From: JAUVKT01 sp036350795
GTDB taxonomy: Bacteria; Bacteroidota; Bacteroidia; Bacteroidales; VadinHA17
NCBI GenBank assembly: GCA_036350795.1
Contig: JAZBNV010000035.1
Span: 1 to 64,000, forward strand
Direction of reading: 5' to 3'
Length of the DNA: 64,000 nt
Shown: positions 52,645 through 61,403 of the stretch, in pieces
Layout: every line of letters starts with the position of its first letter
Position numbering within the stretch: the stretch's first letter is position 1
Notes under the pieces: generated by a model
Seen by the model: only the letters and a program-made list of their open reading frames with translations
The model's database searches: none
What the model was told of the DNA's origin: nothing
Program-made: the position numbers and the translations under genes

Positions 52645-54111
52645 TTAAATGTTAAACCATTCTCTGACTATTTTTTTGCCCTCGCACTCCCTGCCTTTAT
52701 AAATATACTCGTTTTTTCTCTTATCATAAGAATAATCTTCTCCCCATTTTTCAGCATTTTGAGCTATCTGCTCAACTGCCATGATCAGCTTATACACTTC
52801 TTCGTCGGTGGTAGTGGGATGAATTGATATTCTTACCCATCCTGGCTTATCGCTCAGGTCGCCGCTGTTGATACGCCGGGTAATTTCCCTGCTCATATCA
52901 TGACTGACTTCAAGGAGATAATGACCATAGGTACCTGCACATGCACATCCGCCCCTTACCTGTATTCCATACCTGTCGCTTAATAGTTTTACTATAAGGT
53001 TATAGTGAATATCTTTAATAAAAAATGAAAGCACTCCAAGTCTGTCGGTGATATTATCGGCAAGTATTTTAAGCCCCTTTATTTTACTTAATCCTTTAAA
53101 AAGTGTTTCTACAAGTTCCCTTTCCCTTGCCATTATTTTATCAGTACCCATTTTTTCTTTCAGCTTAATTGCCAGGGCGGCTCTCATCACCTGGAGAAAT
53201 CCGGGGGTGCCACCATCCTCACGGGCTTCGATATCATCCACATATTTATATTCTCCCCATGGATTGGTCCAGTCAACCGTACCTCCTCCCGGGTTATCGG
53301 GTGCTCTTGAAGTATAGAGGGCTGAGTCGAAAACCAGGATTCCTGACGAACCAGGTCCCCCCAGGAATTTATGAGGAGAAAAAAAGATTGCGTCTATTTT
53401 TTCAAGCGGATCCGCAGGGTGCATATCGATGTCTTCGTATGGAGCAGAAGCAGCAAAATCAACAAAGCAGAGGCCTCCATTCTGGTGCATTATCTTAGCC
53501 AGCTGGTGATACGGGGTATGAACACCTGTTACGTTAGAGCATGCACTGAATGAGCCAATTTTGTATTTCCGGGAGCTGTATTTGGCAAGCTCAGCCTCGA
53601 GAGATTCAGGATTTACCGTAAGGCCTTCTCCCGGGGGTAACACAATAACTTCAGCAATAGTCTCATACCATGGAGTCTGGTTTGAATGATGCTCCATATG
53701 TGTAATAAATACAACAGGCCTGTTATCTCCCATTTTCGTCACATCCCCTACATGGTCACATCTTTTCAGGCCGAGCATCCTGATAAGTTTATTTATCTCG
53801 GTTGTCATGCCAGTGCCCGCAGCAATCAAAACATCGCCAGGTCCGGCATTTACATGCTTTTTAATTATTGTCTGTGCCTGGTGATAAGCCCAGGTCATCC
53901 TTGAACCAGTCTCTGTAGTTTCGGTATGGGTATTAGCCACGTAAGGGCCAATAGTGTTTGTTATCCTATCTTCAATTGGAGCATAGAGCCTTCCACTTGC
54001 AATCCAGTCGAAATAGGCAATCTTTTGAGGTCCCAGCGATCCCTGGTACACCTCGTCAATACCAATAATATTTTTTCTGAACTGCTCAAAATATTTTTCC
54101 AGTGCTTCCAT
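52645..54111 (-). CDS. Class V aminotransferase (cysteine desulfurase-like)
   Basis: A 488-residue PLP enzyme of the NifS/CsdA-like fold. The PLP Lys is in FFSPHKFLGGPGSSG (about residue 233), with FVDFAASAPYEDIDMH upstream (PLP Asp) and ATGTGMTTEIN-like IAAGTGMTTEINKLIR. The C-terminal part has VRGGCACAGTYGHYLL, at the position of the desulfurase Cys loop, so sulfur transfer or lyase activity is possible. It is longer than typical IscS (about 400 aa). It is followed by the GNAT gene; no Fe-S scaffold gene is nearby. Confidence 0.85.
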   Translation of the reverse strand: MEALEKYFEQFRKNIIGIDEVYQGSLGPQKIAYFDWIASGRLYAPIEDRITNTIGPYVANTHTETTETGSRMTWAYHQAQTIIKKHVNAGPGDVLIAAGTGMTTEINKLIRMLGLKRCDHVGDVTKMGDNRPVVFITHMEHHSNQTPWYETIAEVIVLPPGEGLTVNPESLEAELAKYSSRKYKIGSFSACSNVTGVHTPYHQLAKIMHQNGGLCFVDFAASAPYEDIDMHPADPLEKIDAIFFSPHKFLGGPGSSGILVFDSALYTSRAPDNPGGGTVDWTNPWGEYKYVDDIEAREDGGTPGFLQVMRAALAIKLKEKMGTDKIMARERELVETLFKGLSKIKGLKILADNITDRLGVLSFFIKDIHYNLIVKLLSDRYGIQVRGGCACAGTYGHYLLEVSHDMSREITRRINSGDLSDKPGWVRISIHPTTTDEEVYKLIMAVEQIAQNAEKWGEDYSYDKRKNEYIYKGRECEGKKIVREWFNI

Positions 54112-54209
54112 TTTACACTTATTTTATGGCCAAAAAACTGTGGTAACCAATACTGTTTAACCGGTCGGTAAAGATAGCCAATTTTAGAAAATCAGAAAGA
54201 TGACCTTAA

Positions 54210-55604
54210 TCAATAAACATTAATTATCCTGTGGTCGATAAGCACGAATACAATTACGGTAGCAGCTGTATATAAGGCGTATGTTATAAGAGGTATATAT
54301 TCACCCGGCTTAATCTTCATTTTTACATATACGTAAAGGGTAAGAACCACCTTTTCAAGCATATAGACTATAAATGTTGCAACGGCAACACCGACGGCAC
54401 CATAGCTTTTTACCATCAGAAGGCTGAGTGGAATATTTATCCCTATTTCAAAAATCGCAGCAAACAATGTTACCATGGTTCTCTTTCTGCCAATAATTAT
54501 GGTATGCGGAAAGATCAGCCTTGGTATAACCAGGAGGATATACACCATAAAGATATCGGCACTTCGCAGGAAGTCGGGTGTAAAGATCCTGGGGTAGAGC
54601 CAGCGCGCAAAAAACAACATCAGTAAGGATGCCGGAAAAAGGAAATGCATCAGCCGGCGCGACTTAAATTTTATGGAAGCCAGGGCCTCCTTCATCCCTG
54701 TCCTGGTTGAGAATTTGGGCAGCATAGCACTGCTCAGGGCATTTGCCATAAGGAGAACGAGTGGAAATTCCTTGGCTCCATATCTGAAAATCGCAAACAT
54801 TTTAGGATCGTCGAAATAGGCATTAACTATTACCCCGTCGATATACTGTGCCGAGCCACTGATCAGGCTTGTAATAATAAGGGGCATACCAAGCCTTAGA
54901 TGTTCCCTGATGAAATCTTTTGATATCTTAAACTCGGCATAGCGCCTGAGCAGGATAATAAGCCATATCCATCTTACACCGGCTACCAGCAATAATCCGT
55001 AGATCGACCATATAAAGCCTTTCCCTGCCAGTACCGGGGCAAGAATCAGAATAAGCTGGGGAATAAAGGTGTATATCCCATACTGGAATATGCGATGCGA
55101 TCTTCCCCTTAGAAGATAAATATATTCAATCAGGCATACCGGGCTGCTCAGGAAAATGTACAGCAGAAGCAGGTTCAGGTAGGGTACATTACCGCTGATG
55201 CCATATACAGAAAAACTACCTTTAAGCAGGTGACCGGAAATAAAGATAATAAAGCTGAATGCCAGCAAAAGGAGGAAGGCATTAAAAAACTCCGGCGACT
55301 TTTCAATTACATTCTCTCCGAGGCGCCTGAACGATCTGTTTCGGTTATAAAGCGGTAATAATGATTGTATTATACCTGTAACCCAGAAAAAACTCAGGAA
55401 GCTTGCAATAAACATAAACATTTCCCAGGAGCCAATCTCCTCAGGCGTCAGGTGACTCTTTGTAAATACGATACTTACAACAAAGAATACAGAAAATCTC
55501 AGAAGCGAAAAGATTTGCAGACCAGAAACGTTATCTATGAATTTAAGCTTTGCCAAAAGAAACCTGTAAAGTGTCTGTTTATATGCAGTAACAACTTTCG
55601 ACAA
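54210..55604 (-). CDS. Polysaccharide/lipid flippase (MATE/Wzx-like)
   Basis: A 464-residue membrane protein with about 12-14 helices, including AGVRWIWLIILLRRY and LRLGMPLIITSLISGSAQYIDGVIVNAYFD, a pattern of the MOP/Wzx O-antigen flippase family. It would flip lipid-linked saccharides across the inner membrane. The only available start is TTG (55604), since an in-frame stop precedes it closely. No glycosyltransferase gene cluster is nearby, so this may be an orphan exporter. Confidence 0.82.
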   Translation of the reverse strand: MSKVVTAYKQTLYRFLLAKLKFIDNVSGLQIFSLLRFSVFFVVSIVFTKSHLTPEEIGSWEMFMFIASFLSFFWVTGIIQSLLPLYNRNRSFRRLGENVIEKSPEFFNAFLLLLAFSFIIFISGHLLKGSFSVYGISGNVPYLNLLLLYIFLSSPVCLIEYIYLLRGRSHRIFQYGIYTFIPQLILILAPVLAGKGFIWSIYGLLLVAGVRWIWLIILLRRYAEFKISKDFIREHLRLGMPLIITSLISGSAQYIDGVIVNAYFDDPKMFAIFRYGAKEFPLVLLMANALSSAMLPKFSTRTGMKEALASIKFKSRRLMHFLFPASLLMLFFARWLYPRIFTPDFLRSADIFMVYILLVIPRLIFPHTIIIGRKRTMVTLFAAIFEIGINIPLSLLMVKSYGAVGVAVATFIVYMLEKVVLTLYVYVKMKIKPGEYIPLITYALYTAATVIVFVLIDHRIINVY

Positions 55605-55731
55605 AAAGGTTGCACCAGCGGGTTTATTTCATGAGACCTGTGCAAAGATAATAATAGATTAAAGAGAGCTGCAATTAGCCTTAAAAATTTTGCAATATGG
55701 TTTTTTTGCATTTTCTTTGCATTCCGAAAAT

Positions 55732-55806
55732 GGTGGATGTAGCTCAGCTGGTTAGAGTGCTGGATTGTGGTTCCAGAGGTCGCCGGTTCGAACCCGGTCT
55801 TCCACC
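55732..55806 (+). tRNA. tRNA-His (GTG)
   Basis: The cloverleaf is complete: acceptor GTGGATG (55733-55739) pairs with CTTCCAC apart from one T-T mismatch, the D arm AGCTCAGCTGGTTAGAGT is normal, the anticodon stem/loop CTGGA-TTGTGGT-TCCAG carries GTG (55767-55769), and the T loop is GGTTCGAACCC. The extra G at 55732 opposite C73 (55806) is the G-1 identity base of tRNA-His. CCA is not encoded; CAG follows instead. A terminator follows at 55817. Confidence 0.97.
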
Positions 55807-55816
55807 CAGACAAATC

Positions 55817-55850
55817 AGGCTGTCACCTTGTGGCAGCCTTTTTTATTCTA
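55817..55850 (+). terminator. Terminator of tRNA-His
   Basis: AGGCTGTCAC and GTGGCAGCCT (55817-55839, one G-U pair, 3-base loop) form a strong stem followed by TTTTTTATTCTA (55839-55850). Confidence 0.9.
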
Positions 55851-55880
55851 TAGCGTCAGATGCCTGCATTTGTAAGCCTT

Positions 55881-55931
55881 TAGAATAAAAAAGCTGCTGT
55901 GTTGCAGAGCAACACCAGCCTGATTTGTCTG
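55881..55931 (-). repeat. Inverted, diverged copy of the tRNA-His terminator region
   Basis: The minus strand from 55931 to 55916 reads CAGACAAATCAGGCTG, identical to 55807-55822 after tRNA-His. It goes on to form its own stem (GTGTTG/CAACAC around CTCTG) and ends in TTTTTTATTCTA (55892-55881), identical to 55839-55850. So two arms of 44-51 bases, 30 bases apart, make an imperfect inverted repeat with two opposed terminators. The rest of the 471-base gap 55605-56075 has a short AACCCC/GGGGTT pairing (55936-55984) and nothing else I can name. Confidence 0.8.
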
Positions 55932-56075
55932 AAGTAACCCCCTTACGGCTCACAACTTCGAACAATCGCTCTCTCACAGGGGTTTTATCAAAATATGATG
56001 GTTCTCCGTCAACTTATTTTGTAATAATGCAGACTTTATCTTAGTTTTAATCGCACTAAAATAAGCTGGAATATT

Positions 56076-56282
56076 ATGTCCGGAAATAAAGAAAAGATTA
56101 AGAACCTGATGATTTCGCTGCTTAACCAGGATGGTGTTATTTCAACAGCTATGAGCGATTCGGGAGATAAGCTGACTATCAGGTTTGATGAGAACATTAT
56201 ATCGATGGAAGATCTTTATGATCTGGCCAGGGAGCTCAGGGAGCTGAATATAAGTATCACCTATATGAATTATACCCGATAA
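56076..56282 (+). CDS. Small protein of unknown function (68 aa)
   Basis: The ORF starts at ATG 56076 and encodes 68 residues, with alternating helix and strand (KEKIKNLMISLLNQDGVIST, then KLTIRFDENIISMEDLYDLA and RELRELNISITYMN). The pattern is beta-alpha-beta with a polar surface, like a small ferredoxin-like fold, but I do not recognise the family. It is followed after 27 bases by the DUF3667 gene on the same strand. Codon use matches the neighbours, so the gene is probably real. Confidence 0.6.
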   Translation: MSGNKEKIKNLMISLLNQDGVISTAMSDSGDKLTIRFDENIISMEDLYDLARELRELNISITYMNYTR

Positions 56283-56309
56283 GCACCGCACCTCCGCTTA
56301 TTTTTACAG

Positions 56310-57242
56310 ATGCAGCAATCAAAGGATCAGGAAAGTTCAAAGACAGGAAAGACTGAAAAAAAGACCTGTGCAAACTGTGGCGACACCGGCACCGGTATTT
56401 ATTGCAGTAATTGCGGACAAAGGCATCTTGATTTAAGAAGACCTGTGTCTGACCTGAAGGAAGAGTTACTGGATACAGTAAACATTGACAGCAGGATATT
56501 TCAGACAATAATTCCCTTTACCTTCAAACCTGGTTTCCTGGCAGGAGAGTATCTGGCCGGCAAACGAAAAAAATACACTTCACCCCTTCGCCTCTATCTT
56601 TTAACGAGCATAATATTCTTCTTCCTGGCCCAGTTACACGATAATAAGACTCTGTTAAGTTCAGGAGATTCCAGTTTTAAAGTAACTGTTGATTCTACTG
56701 ATGGACTGGTAATGGATGAAGCCAAGGTACTTGAGCTCCTCAAGAGTGACACCCTGCTTCTCAGGGAAGATAGCTTAATATTAAATGATTCAGAACTCAG
56801 AAAAGTTAAGAGGACAGAGCACCTGAGGCAATCTCTAATTAAGGCCTTTACTGAAAAGGAATTCTTTTTACAGGCATTATACAGGAACCTGTCATATATA
56901 CTGTTTATCCTGATGCCTGTCTTTGCCTTAATCCTTAAGCTTCTGTATATGAGGCGACGACTCTACATTGAACACCTGGTTTTTTCTCTTAACATGCATT
57001 CTTTCACCCTGCTTCTGTTTTCCTTCCTGGTAATAGTGGCCATGGTGTTTCCATCTGTTTCAGATGCAAGCCAGTGGCTCCTGGTAGTATTGCCGGTATA
57101 CTTTGCTGTGGGTATGAAAAGATTTTATATGCAGGGATGGTTTAAAACCATTCTCAAAGAAATCATCCTGTCTGTTCTTTACTCCATACTACTCGCGATA
57201 GCCTTTCTTTCTGTCCTGATTATCACATTGTTTTCCTTATAG
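56310..57242 (+). CDS. DUF3667 domain-containing membrane protein
   Basis: The 310-residue protein has an N-terminal zinc-ribbon-like pair (CANCGDTGTGIYCSNCGQRH; Cys at about 18, 21, 30 and 33), the DUF3667 core (DSRIFQTIIPFTFKPGFLAG and YLAGKRKKYTSPLRLYLLTS), and about four to five helices in the C-terminal half. The function is unknown; the family occurs widely in Bacteroidota. It is the second gene after the 68-aa protein and points towards the ccsBA gene (convergent, 126-base gap with no recognisable element). Confidence 0.88.
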   Translation: MQQSKDQESSKTGKTEKKTCANCGDTGTGIYCSNCGQRHLDLRRPVSDLKEELLDTVNIDSRIFQTIIPFTFKPGFLAGEYLAGKRKKYTSPLRLYLLTSIIFFFLAQLHDNKTLLSSGDSSFKVTVDSTDGLVMDEAKVLELLKSDTLLLREDSLILNDSELRKVKRTEHLRQSLIKAFTEKEFFLQALYRNLSYILFILMPVFALILKLLYMRRRLYIEHLVFSLNMHSFTLLLFSFLVIVAMVFPSVSDASQWLLVVLPVYFAVGMKRFYMQGWFKTILKEIILSVLYSILLAIAFLSVLIITLFSL

Positions 57243-57368
57243 TGCTACCTGTTCACGCATTGGCTTTTTTTAACAAGGCGGAAAAAAATAACCCTTATGC
57301 AAAATCTTTCAATAAACTGTTACAGCCGTGGTATCCGGATAATAATCTGTTTGTCTCCAGTATTTTTC

Positions 57369-60300
57369 CTATTCTTCTACATCTTTTACACCGGCACTTA
57401 GTTTTTTATACTTGCGATATGATATCAGGGTGACCACGATCAGTGAAGCAACAGTATAATATACAAATGAAGGTACCGGTACAGGGTCTCCTCCTGCATA
57501 TGAATGTAATCCTGAGAGGTAATAATTTACACCGAAATAAGTCATAAGAACAGAGAAAAAAGCATATACCGACATCAGGTTGTAGCTAAAGATACTTTTA
57601 AGTCCCCTGATGTTTTTTGCATGGATCACAAAAGCATATACAAATATTGTTATTAGCGACCAGGTTTCTTTCGGATCCCATCCCCAGTATCGCCCCCATG
57701 ATTCGTTGGCCCATACTGCGCCAAGAAAAGTTCCTATGGTAAGGAAGTACAGACCTAAGGTAAGAGAGCGGTAGGATATTACCGAAAGTTCATCAATAGT
57801 TTGCAAAACATGCTTCCTGCTCCTTAAATTTTCCAGTGCATACAGAATCATATTTACAAGTCCCAGTATGGCTCCCAATCCGAGGAAGCCGTAGCTTGCA
57901 GTAATAACCGAAACATGGAGTGTAAGCCAGTATGACTGGAGCACCGGAACAAGGTTGGTTATTTCCGGGTCCATAAAGCTCAGGTGAGCCACCATAAGTG
58001 TTAATGATGCCAGAACAGCAGTTGCTGCCAGTGTGAGAGCTGATTTACGTCCAAAGCCAAGACCTACCAGAACAGTTACCCACGAAATAAAGAGCAGGGA
58101 TTCGTAGCCGTTACTCATTGGCGAATGACCTGATATATACCATCTTACACCCAGTCCATAGGTATGAAATACAAAGCCAGCAAGCACAAGTATGGAAAGT
58201 ATATTAACAATAAGCGACTTTCCTGGTCTGCCGCTCACAATCATAACTATAAGAACAAGCAGCATTATTATGCCAACTGTAGCATAGAAGGGAAATAGTT
58301 TTTCGAAGATCAGCATTTTATAATAGCGTATCTCGGCCCTTACCTGCTTTTCTGAGGGCAACTCATAAGTGGCATTGGCTCTCTGGTATTTAATTATAGA
58401 ATCAAGATACTGATCAGCCTGGCTATAGTTGCCTGTGCTTAATCCTTCAAAAAGAGCATTTGTATAGAGCGAAAAGATATTTGAAAGGAAAATACTGTCC
58501 TGCGCATTAAGCGCATTTTCAACAGCCTGTACCGGGGTGCTCCAGTTATTGGTTCCATCGCGAAGAGGGAATACCTTTAGAAATTCTCCCCTGGCTATCA
58601 TCATAACGATATTTACCCTTTCGTCAACCTTGATCACCTCCTTATCCATCTTTGACCTCTGGTTGCTGGGTTTGGAATATACCTCTTCTACAATATCTGC
58701 AAGGACATAGGTGCCCATATTAAAGTCAACCAGTGCAGAAATTGCAATATATTCTTCTGTCATACCCAGTCTCGACCTGAGGTCCCTGTTTGAAACCTTG
58801 ATTAAAGGCTCATCCTGCCAGTTGCGAAAATCGCTTGTAAGACCAAGAAAAACCTGCATAGGACTGAATTCCCCGTACTTATTATGCCTGTGTACCTTTC
58901 TCATAACATCGTTACTAAGAGTATACAGGGGTTTTGTCCTGCCTTTCTGATCCTGGATCAAAATATTTCCAAAGTCCCCGGCCTTTTCTTTATTGTAGAC
59001 AATTTTTGATGGATTGGCATTAATAAGGGAAGGAAGCATAAAGAGCACCAGCATCAGGCCTGCAATTTTAGCCGAGCTGTTCCTCCACAGAGAGGGAGAA
59101 ACTTTCCAGAACACAGATTTTCGGTTCAGCATAGAAAGGAAAATAAAGAGGAAAAGTATGGCATAGCCTGTATAAGTAACAAGCATTCCTGTACGGTCGT
59201 GATTAAGCGAGAGTATTGTTCCCCTTTCATCGGGGTCGTACGATGACTGGAAAAACCGGTATCCTCTGTGCTTTAAGATATTATTCATATAAATTGAATA
59301 TGGCATATTAATACCCAGCTCTTCATCAAGCAGAATCACATCGCTCTGGTAACCCATCGGGCTTGAAGAACCGGGATACCTTTCAAGGATAAAATCCTCC
59401 AGTTTAAGTGTAAATGGAAGGTCAAGTCGTTTGGGTCCGTAGGAGACCTTAAACCTTATACCATCAATTTCGGTGGTTGCAGAAGTAGCTTCCCCGCCAT
59501 ATATATTATATACATACAGTTTCTCGCTCGCCGTACCGTAAGTAATCTCCATCTCAAAGGCATCTTTACCGGTTTGCCTCTCAGAAGTTGCAATAGCTGG
59601 CATAAGCTGCCCGCTCAAACTAATTCTTTGTGGTATTATCCTGTAGCCCAATACTTCGAATACGCCTCTTTCACCGAAGGGAACAATGCTTCCCGGGTCA
59701 AAAACTTTCTGCTCCCGGGTCATCATATCAAACTGGCTTATAACTTCAGAAGAAGCAATATAAGAATCATCTCCTTCGAGAGATAAAGTAATATCAGATT
59801 CGAAACCAGAGTTAAAGCCCAGTGTTGCATCAGGCAGTTGTATTCTTTCTCCTGCTGAAATAATAATATTTTCGCGGTACATATCTTTAGATACCATAAG
59901 CATCATCATGGGGCTTCCGCCCGGAATATCCCTGATTTCTTCTGATGCATTTGGTAAATACCTCGAATACTTTACCAGGTATTTCTTATTATTAATTGTA
60001 CCATCCTTGTAGAATACTCCAAGGGAGGTGCCTGTGACCTCAAGCTTATCCTTATCGCTAAATACTATTTCTCCGTTTTCATCAGCTATTTCCAGCCCCA
60101 TGTACCTGTCCCTGCTTAAGCCATAGTCTGCACTCTGACCCTCCCTGATATGCACAGTGCCCTCGTAGCCGAAATACCTGGTAATACCTGCTCCAACTAT
60201 CATTACTATAAAAGCAAGGTGGAAAAGCAGTACTGTCAGCTTTGATCGGCGGTAAAGCTTAAATGAAAATATTTGTCCTGTCATATTAATGACCATCAGG

Positions 60301-60482
60301 ATAAAGATCATTTCAAACCAGCGACTGTTATATATTATTTGCCTGGCGCTTGCTGCCCCAAAGTCATTCTCAATAAAGGTTGCCACTGCCATGGCAATAA
60401 CGAATACTATAAATAAAACGCCCGTAAATATGGGCGAGAACAATAGTTTCAGATCTTTCAGAAGTCCACGGTTTTTATCCAT
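57369..60482 (-). CDS. Cytochrome c biogenesis fusion CcsB-CcsA (ResB-CcsA)
   Basis: System II heme-attachment enzyme: it exports heme and ligates it to CxxCH motifs in the periplasm. The 1037-residue protein has an N-terminal ResB/CcsB part (about 1-450, with helices at 15-35, 55-75 and 85-105, then a periplasmic domain), a long soluble insert (about 490-730) and the CcsA part (about 735-1037) with the heme-binding WWD motif WGRYWGWDPKETWSL and conserved His residues. It is the partner needed by the cytochromes at 61404 and 62823. Its start overlaps the end of the FNR-type gene by 8 bases, so the two form an operon. Confidence 0.93.
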   Translation of the reverse strand: MDKNRGLLKDLKLLFSPIFTGVLFIVFVIAMAVATFIENDFGAASARQIIYNSRWFEMIFILMVINMTGQIFSFKLYRRSKLTVLLFHLAFIVMIVGAGITRYFGYEGTVHIREGQSADYGLSRDRYMGLEIADENGEIVFSDKDKLEVTGTSLGVFYKDGTINNKKYLVKYSRYLPNASEEIRDIPGGSPMMMLMVSKDMYRENIIISAGERIQLPDATLGFNSGFESDITLSLEGDDSYIASSEVISQFDMMTREQKVFDPGSIVPFGERGVFEVLGYRIIPQRISLSGQLMPAIATSERQTGKDAFEMEITYGTASEKLYVYNIYGGEATSATTEIDGIRFKVSYGPKRLDLPFTLKLEDFILERYPGSSSPMGYQSDVILLDEELGINMPYSIYMNNILKHRGYRFFQSSYDPDERGTILSLNHDRTGMLVTYTGYAILFLFIFLSMLNRKSVFWKVSPSLWRNSSAKIAGLMLVLFMLPSLINANPSKIVYNKEKAGDFGNILIQDQKGRTKPLYTLSNDVMRKVHRHNKYGEFSPMQVFLGLTSDFRNWQDEPLIKVSNRDLRSRLGMTEEYIAISALVDFNMGTYVLADIVEEVYSKPSNQRSKMDKEVIKVDERVNIVMMIARGEFLKVFPLRDGTNNWSTPVQAVENALNAQDSIFLSNIFSLYTNALFEGLSTGNYSQADQYLDSIIKYQRANATYELPSEKQVRAEIRYYKMLIFEKLFPFYATVGIIMLLVLIVMIVSGRPGKSLIVNILSILVLAGFVFHTYGLGVRWYISGHSPMSNGYESLLFISWVTVLVGLGFGRKSALTLAATAVLASLTLMVAHLSFMDPEITNLVPVLQSYWLTLHVSVITASYGFLGLGAILGLVNMILYALENLRSRKHVLQTIDELSVISYRSLTLGLYFLTIGTFLGAVWANESWGRYWGWDPKETWSLITIFVYAFVIHAKNIRGLKSIFSYNLMSVYAFFSVLMTYFGVNYYLSGLHSYAGGDPVPVPSFVYYTVASLIVVTLISYRKYKKLSAGVKDVEE

Positions 60483-61167
60483 TTTCGCAAATCATTATTA
60501 ATTTTTTCTTATCGTGTATCTCAAACTCAGGGCAACCGGTGCTGATAATTCCCTCATCTGAGAATTCTTTCAGTATTCTTACCACACTTTCCTTGGCCAT
60601 TGCAGCCATATCTGCCAGTTCCTGTCGGGTAAGAATCATGGTAAACTTATCTTTCTTAAACACTCTGTCGGCCAGGTATAATAATACCTCGGCAACCCTG
60701 CCGGGCATTTTCTTCTGGGTCATGCTTAGCAGTTTATATATATTTCTCTGTGCCTTATAGCTTATATCGGTAATCAATGCCTCTGCAAAATCTTTATTAT
60801 CTCTTACCAGTTGCTTTATAATGCCTGCATCAATAAAGCAGCAACGTGCATCATTAATTGCTGTCATACTGAAAATATGCCTTGAATCTGTATATAAGCC
60901 GGGTCCTATAACCATTTCCCCCGGCCCTGATATGGAGAGTATGAAATCCTTACGGCCCTGTCCCTCCATATATACCTTTGCCAGTCCGGCAGAAAGAAAT
61001 ACAGCATTTGATGTTGGTGAGCCCTGTTTAAAAATATTCTCACCAGGTTTAAATAATGCTTCAAAACGATTCTCATTAACAAAGGCCAGTTGTTCCTTTG
61101 TAAGTGTTTTGAAATTCCTCCACCCCTCTACGCAATCAACACAATTGCAAATATTACCTTTTACCAT
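60475..61167 (-). CDS. Crp/Fnr-family regulator with N-terminal cysteine cluster
   Basis: The 230-residue protein has an N-terminal Cys cluster (Cys7, Cys9, Cys12) and internal Cys109-Cys110, then a cyclic-nucleotide-binding-type fold (about 30-145) and a C-terminal winged HTH (about 155-230; recognition helix AKESVVRILKEF). The Cys pattern resembles FNR, which holds an oxygen-labile [4Fe-4S] cluster, though the spacing is tighter than in E. coli FNR. Glu and Arg of the FNR/CRP recognition helix are kept. A perfect FNR-type site lies 89 bases upstream. It precedes ccsBA and is divergent from the hexaheme cytochrome gene, which it probably controls. Confidence 0.88.
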   Translation of the reverse strand: MVKGNICNCVDCVEGWRNFKTLTKEQLAFVNENRFEALFKPGENIFKQGSPTSNAVFLSAGLAKVYMEGQGRKDFILSISGPGEMVIGPGLYTDSRHIFSMTAINDARCCFIDAGIIKQLVRDNKDFAEALITDISYKAQRNIYKLLSMTQKKMPGRVAEVLLYLADRVFKKDKFTMILTRQELADMAAMAKESVVRILKEFSDEGIISTGCPEFEIHDKKKLIMICENG

Positions 61168-61255
61168 AAAATTACTATTTCAAAAGAGGTCTTAATATTA
61201 CTGCTCCGGCATTATTTTTTCTTCGTTTTCCCTATGTCAAACAGCATGCCGTTTA

Positions 61256-61269
61256 TTGATATATATCAA
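61256..61269. promoter_or_regulatory. FNR-type binding site (TTGATATATATCAA)
   Basis: TTGAT-ATAT-ATCAA is the exact FNR consensus (TTGATnnnnATCAA) and lies in the 236-base gap between the divergent FNR-type gene (start 61167) and the cytochrome gene (start 61404). With A and T flanks the palindrome extends to 16 bases (61255-61270). A nearby near-palindrome AAACAGCATGCCGTTT (61239-61254) abuts it. It probably controls one or both divergent transcripts. Confidence 0.75.
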
Positions 61270-61403
61270 TCAGTCTTATGCAAACAATTCGTGTAACAAA
61301 GGTACAACATCAATTCCAATTGGTAGCCTATGGTGATTATTATAATTATTTTGCGTGATACATTTAACAGAAAAAATTTAATTATCACACAAATTTTAAA
61401 ACC

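Noticed and set aside
55732..55806. tRNA-His as an integration site of a mobile element
   Set aside because: No integrase gene and no direct repeat of the tRNA 3' end were found in the window.
55697..55888. ORFs across tRNA-His
   Set aside because: They run through the tRNA and its terminator and have no protein family features.
57242..57433. A 63-codon ORF after the DUF3667 gene
   Set aside because: It overlaps the 3' end of ccsBA in antisense and shows no domain or start signal.
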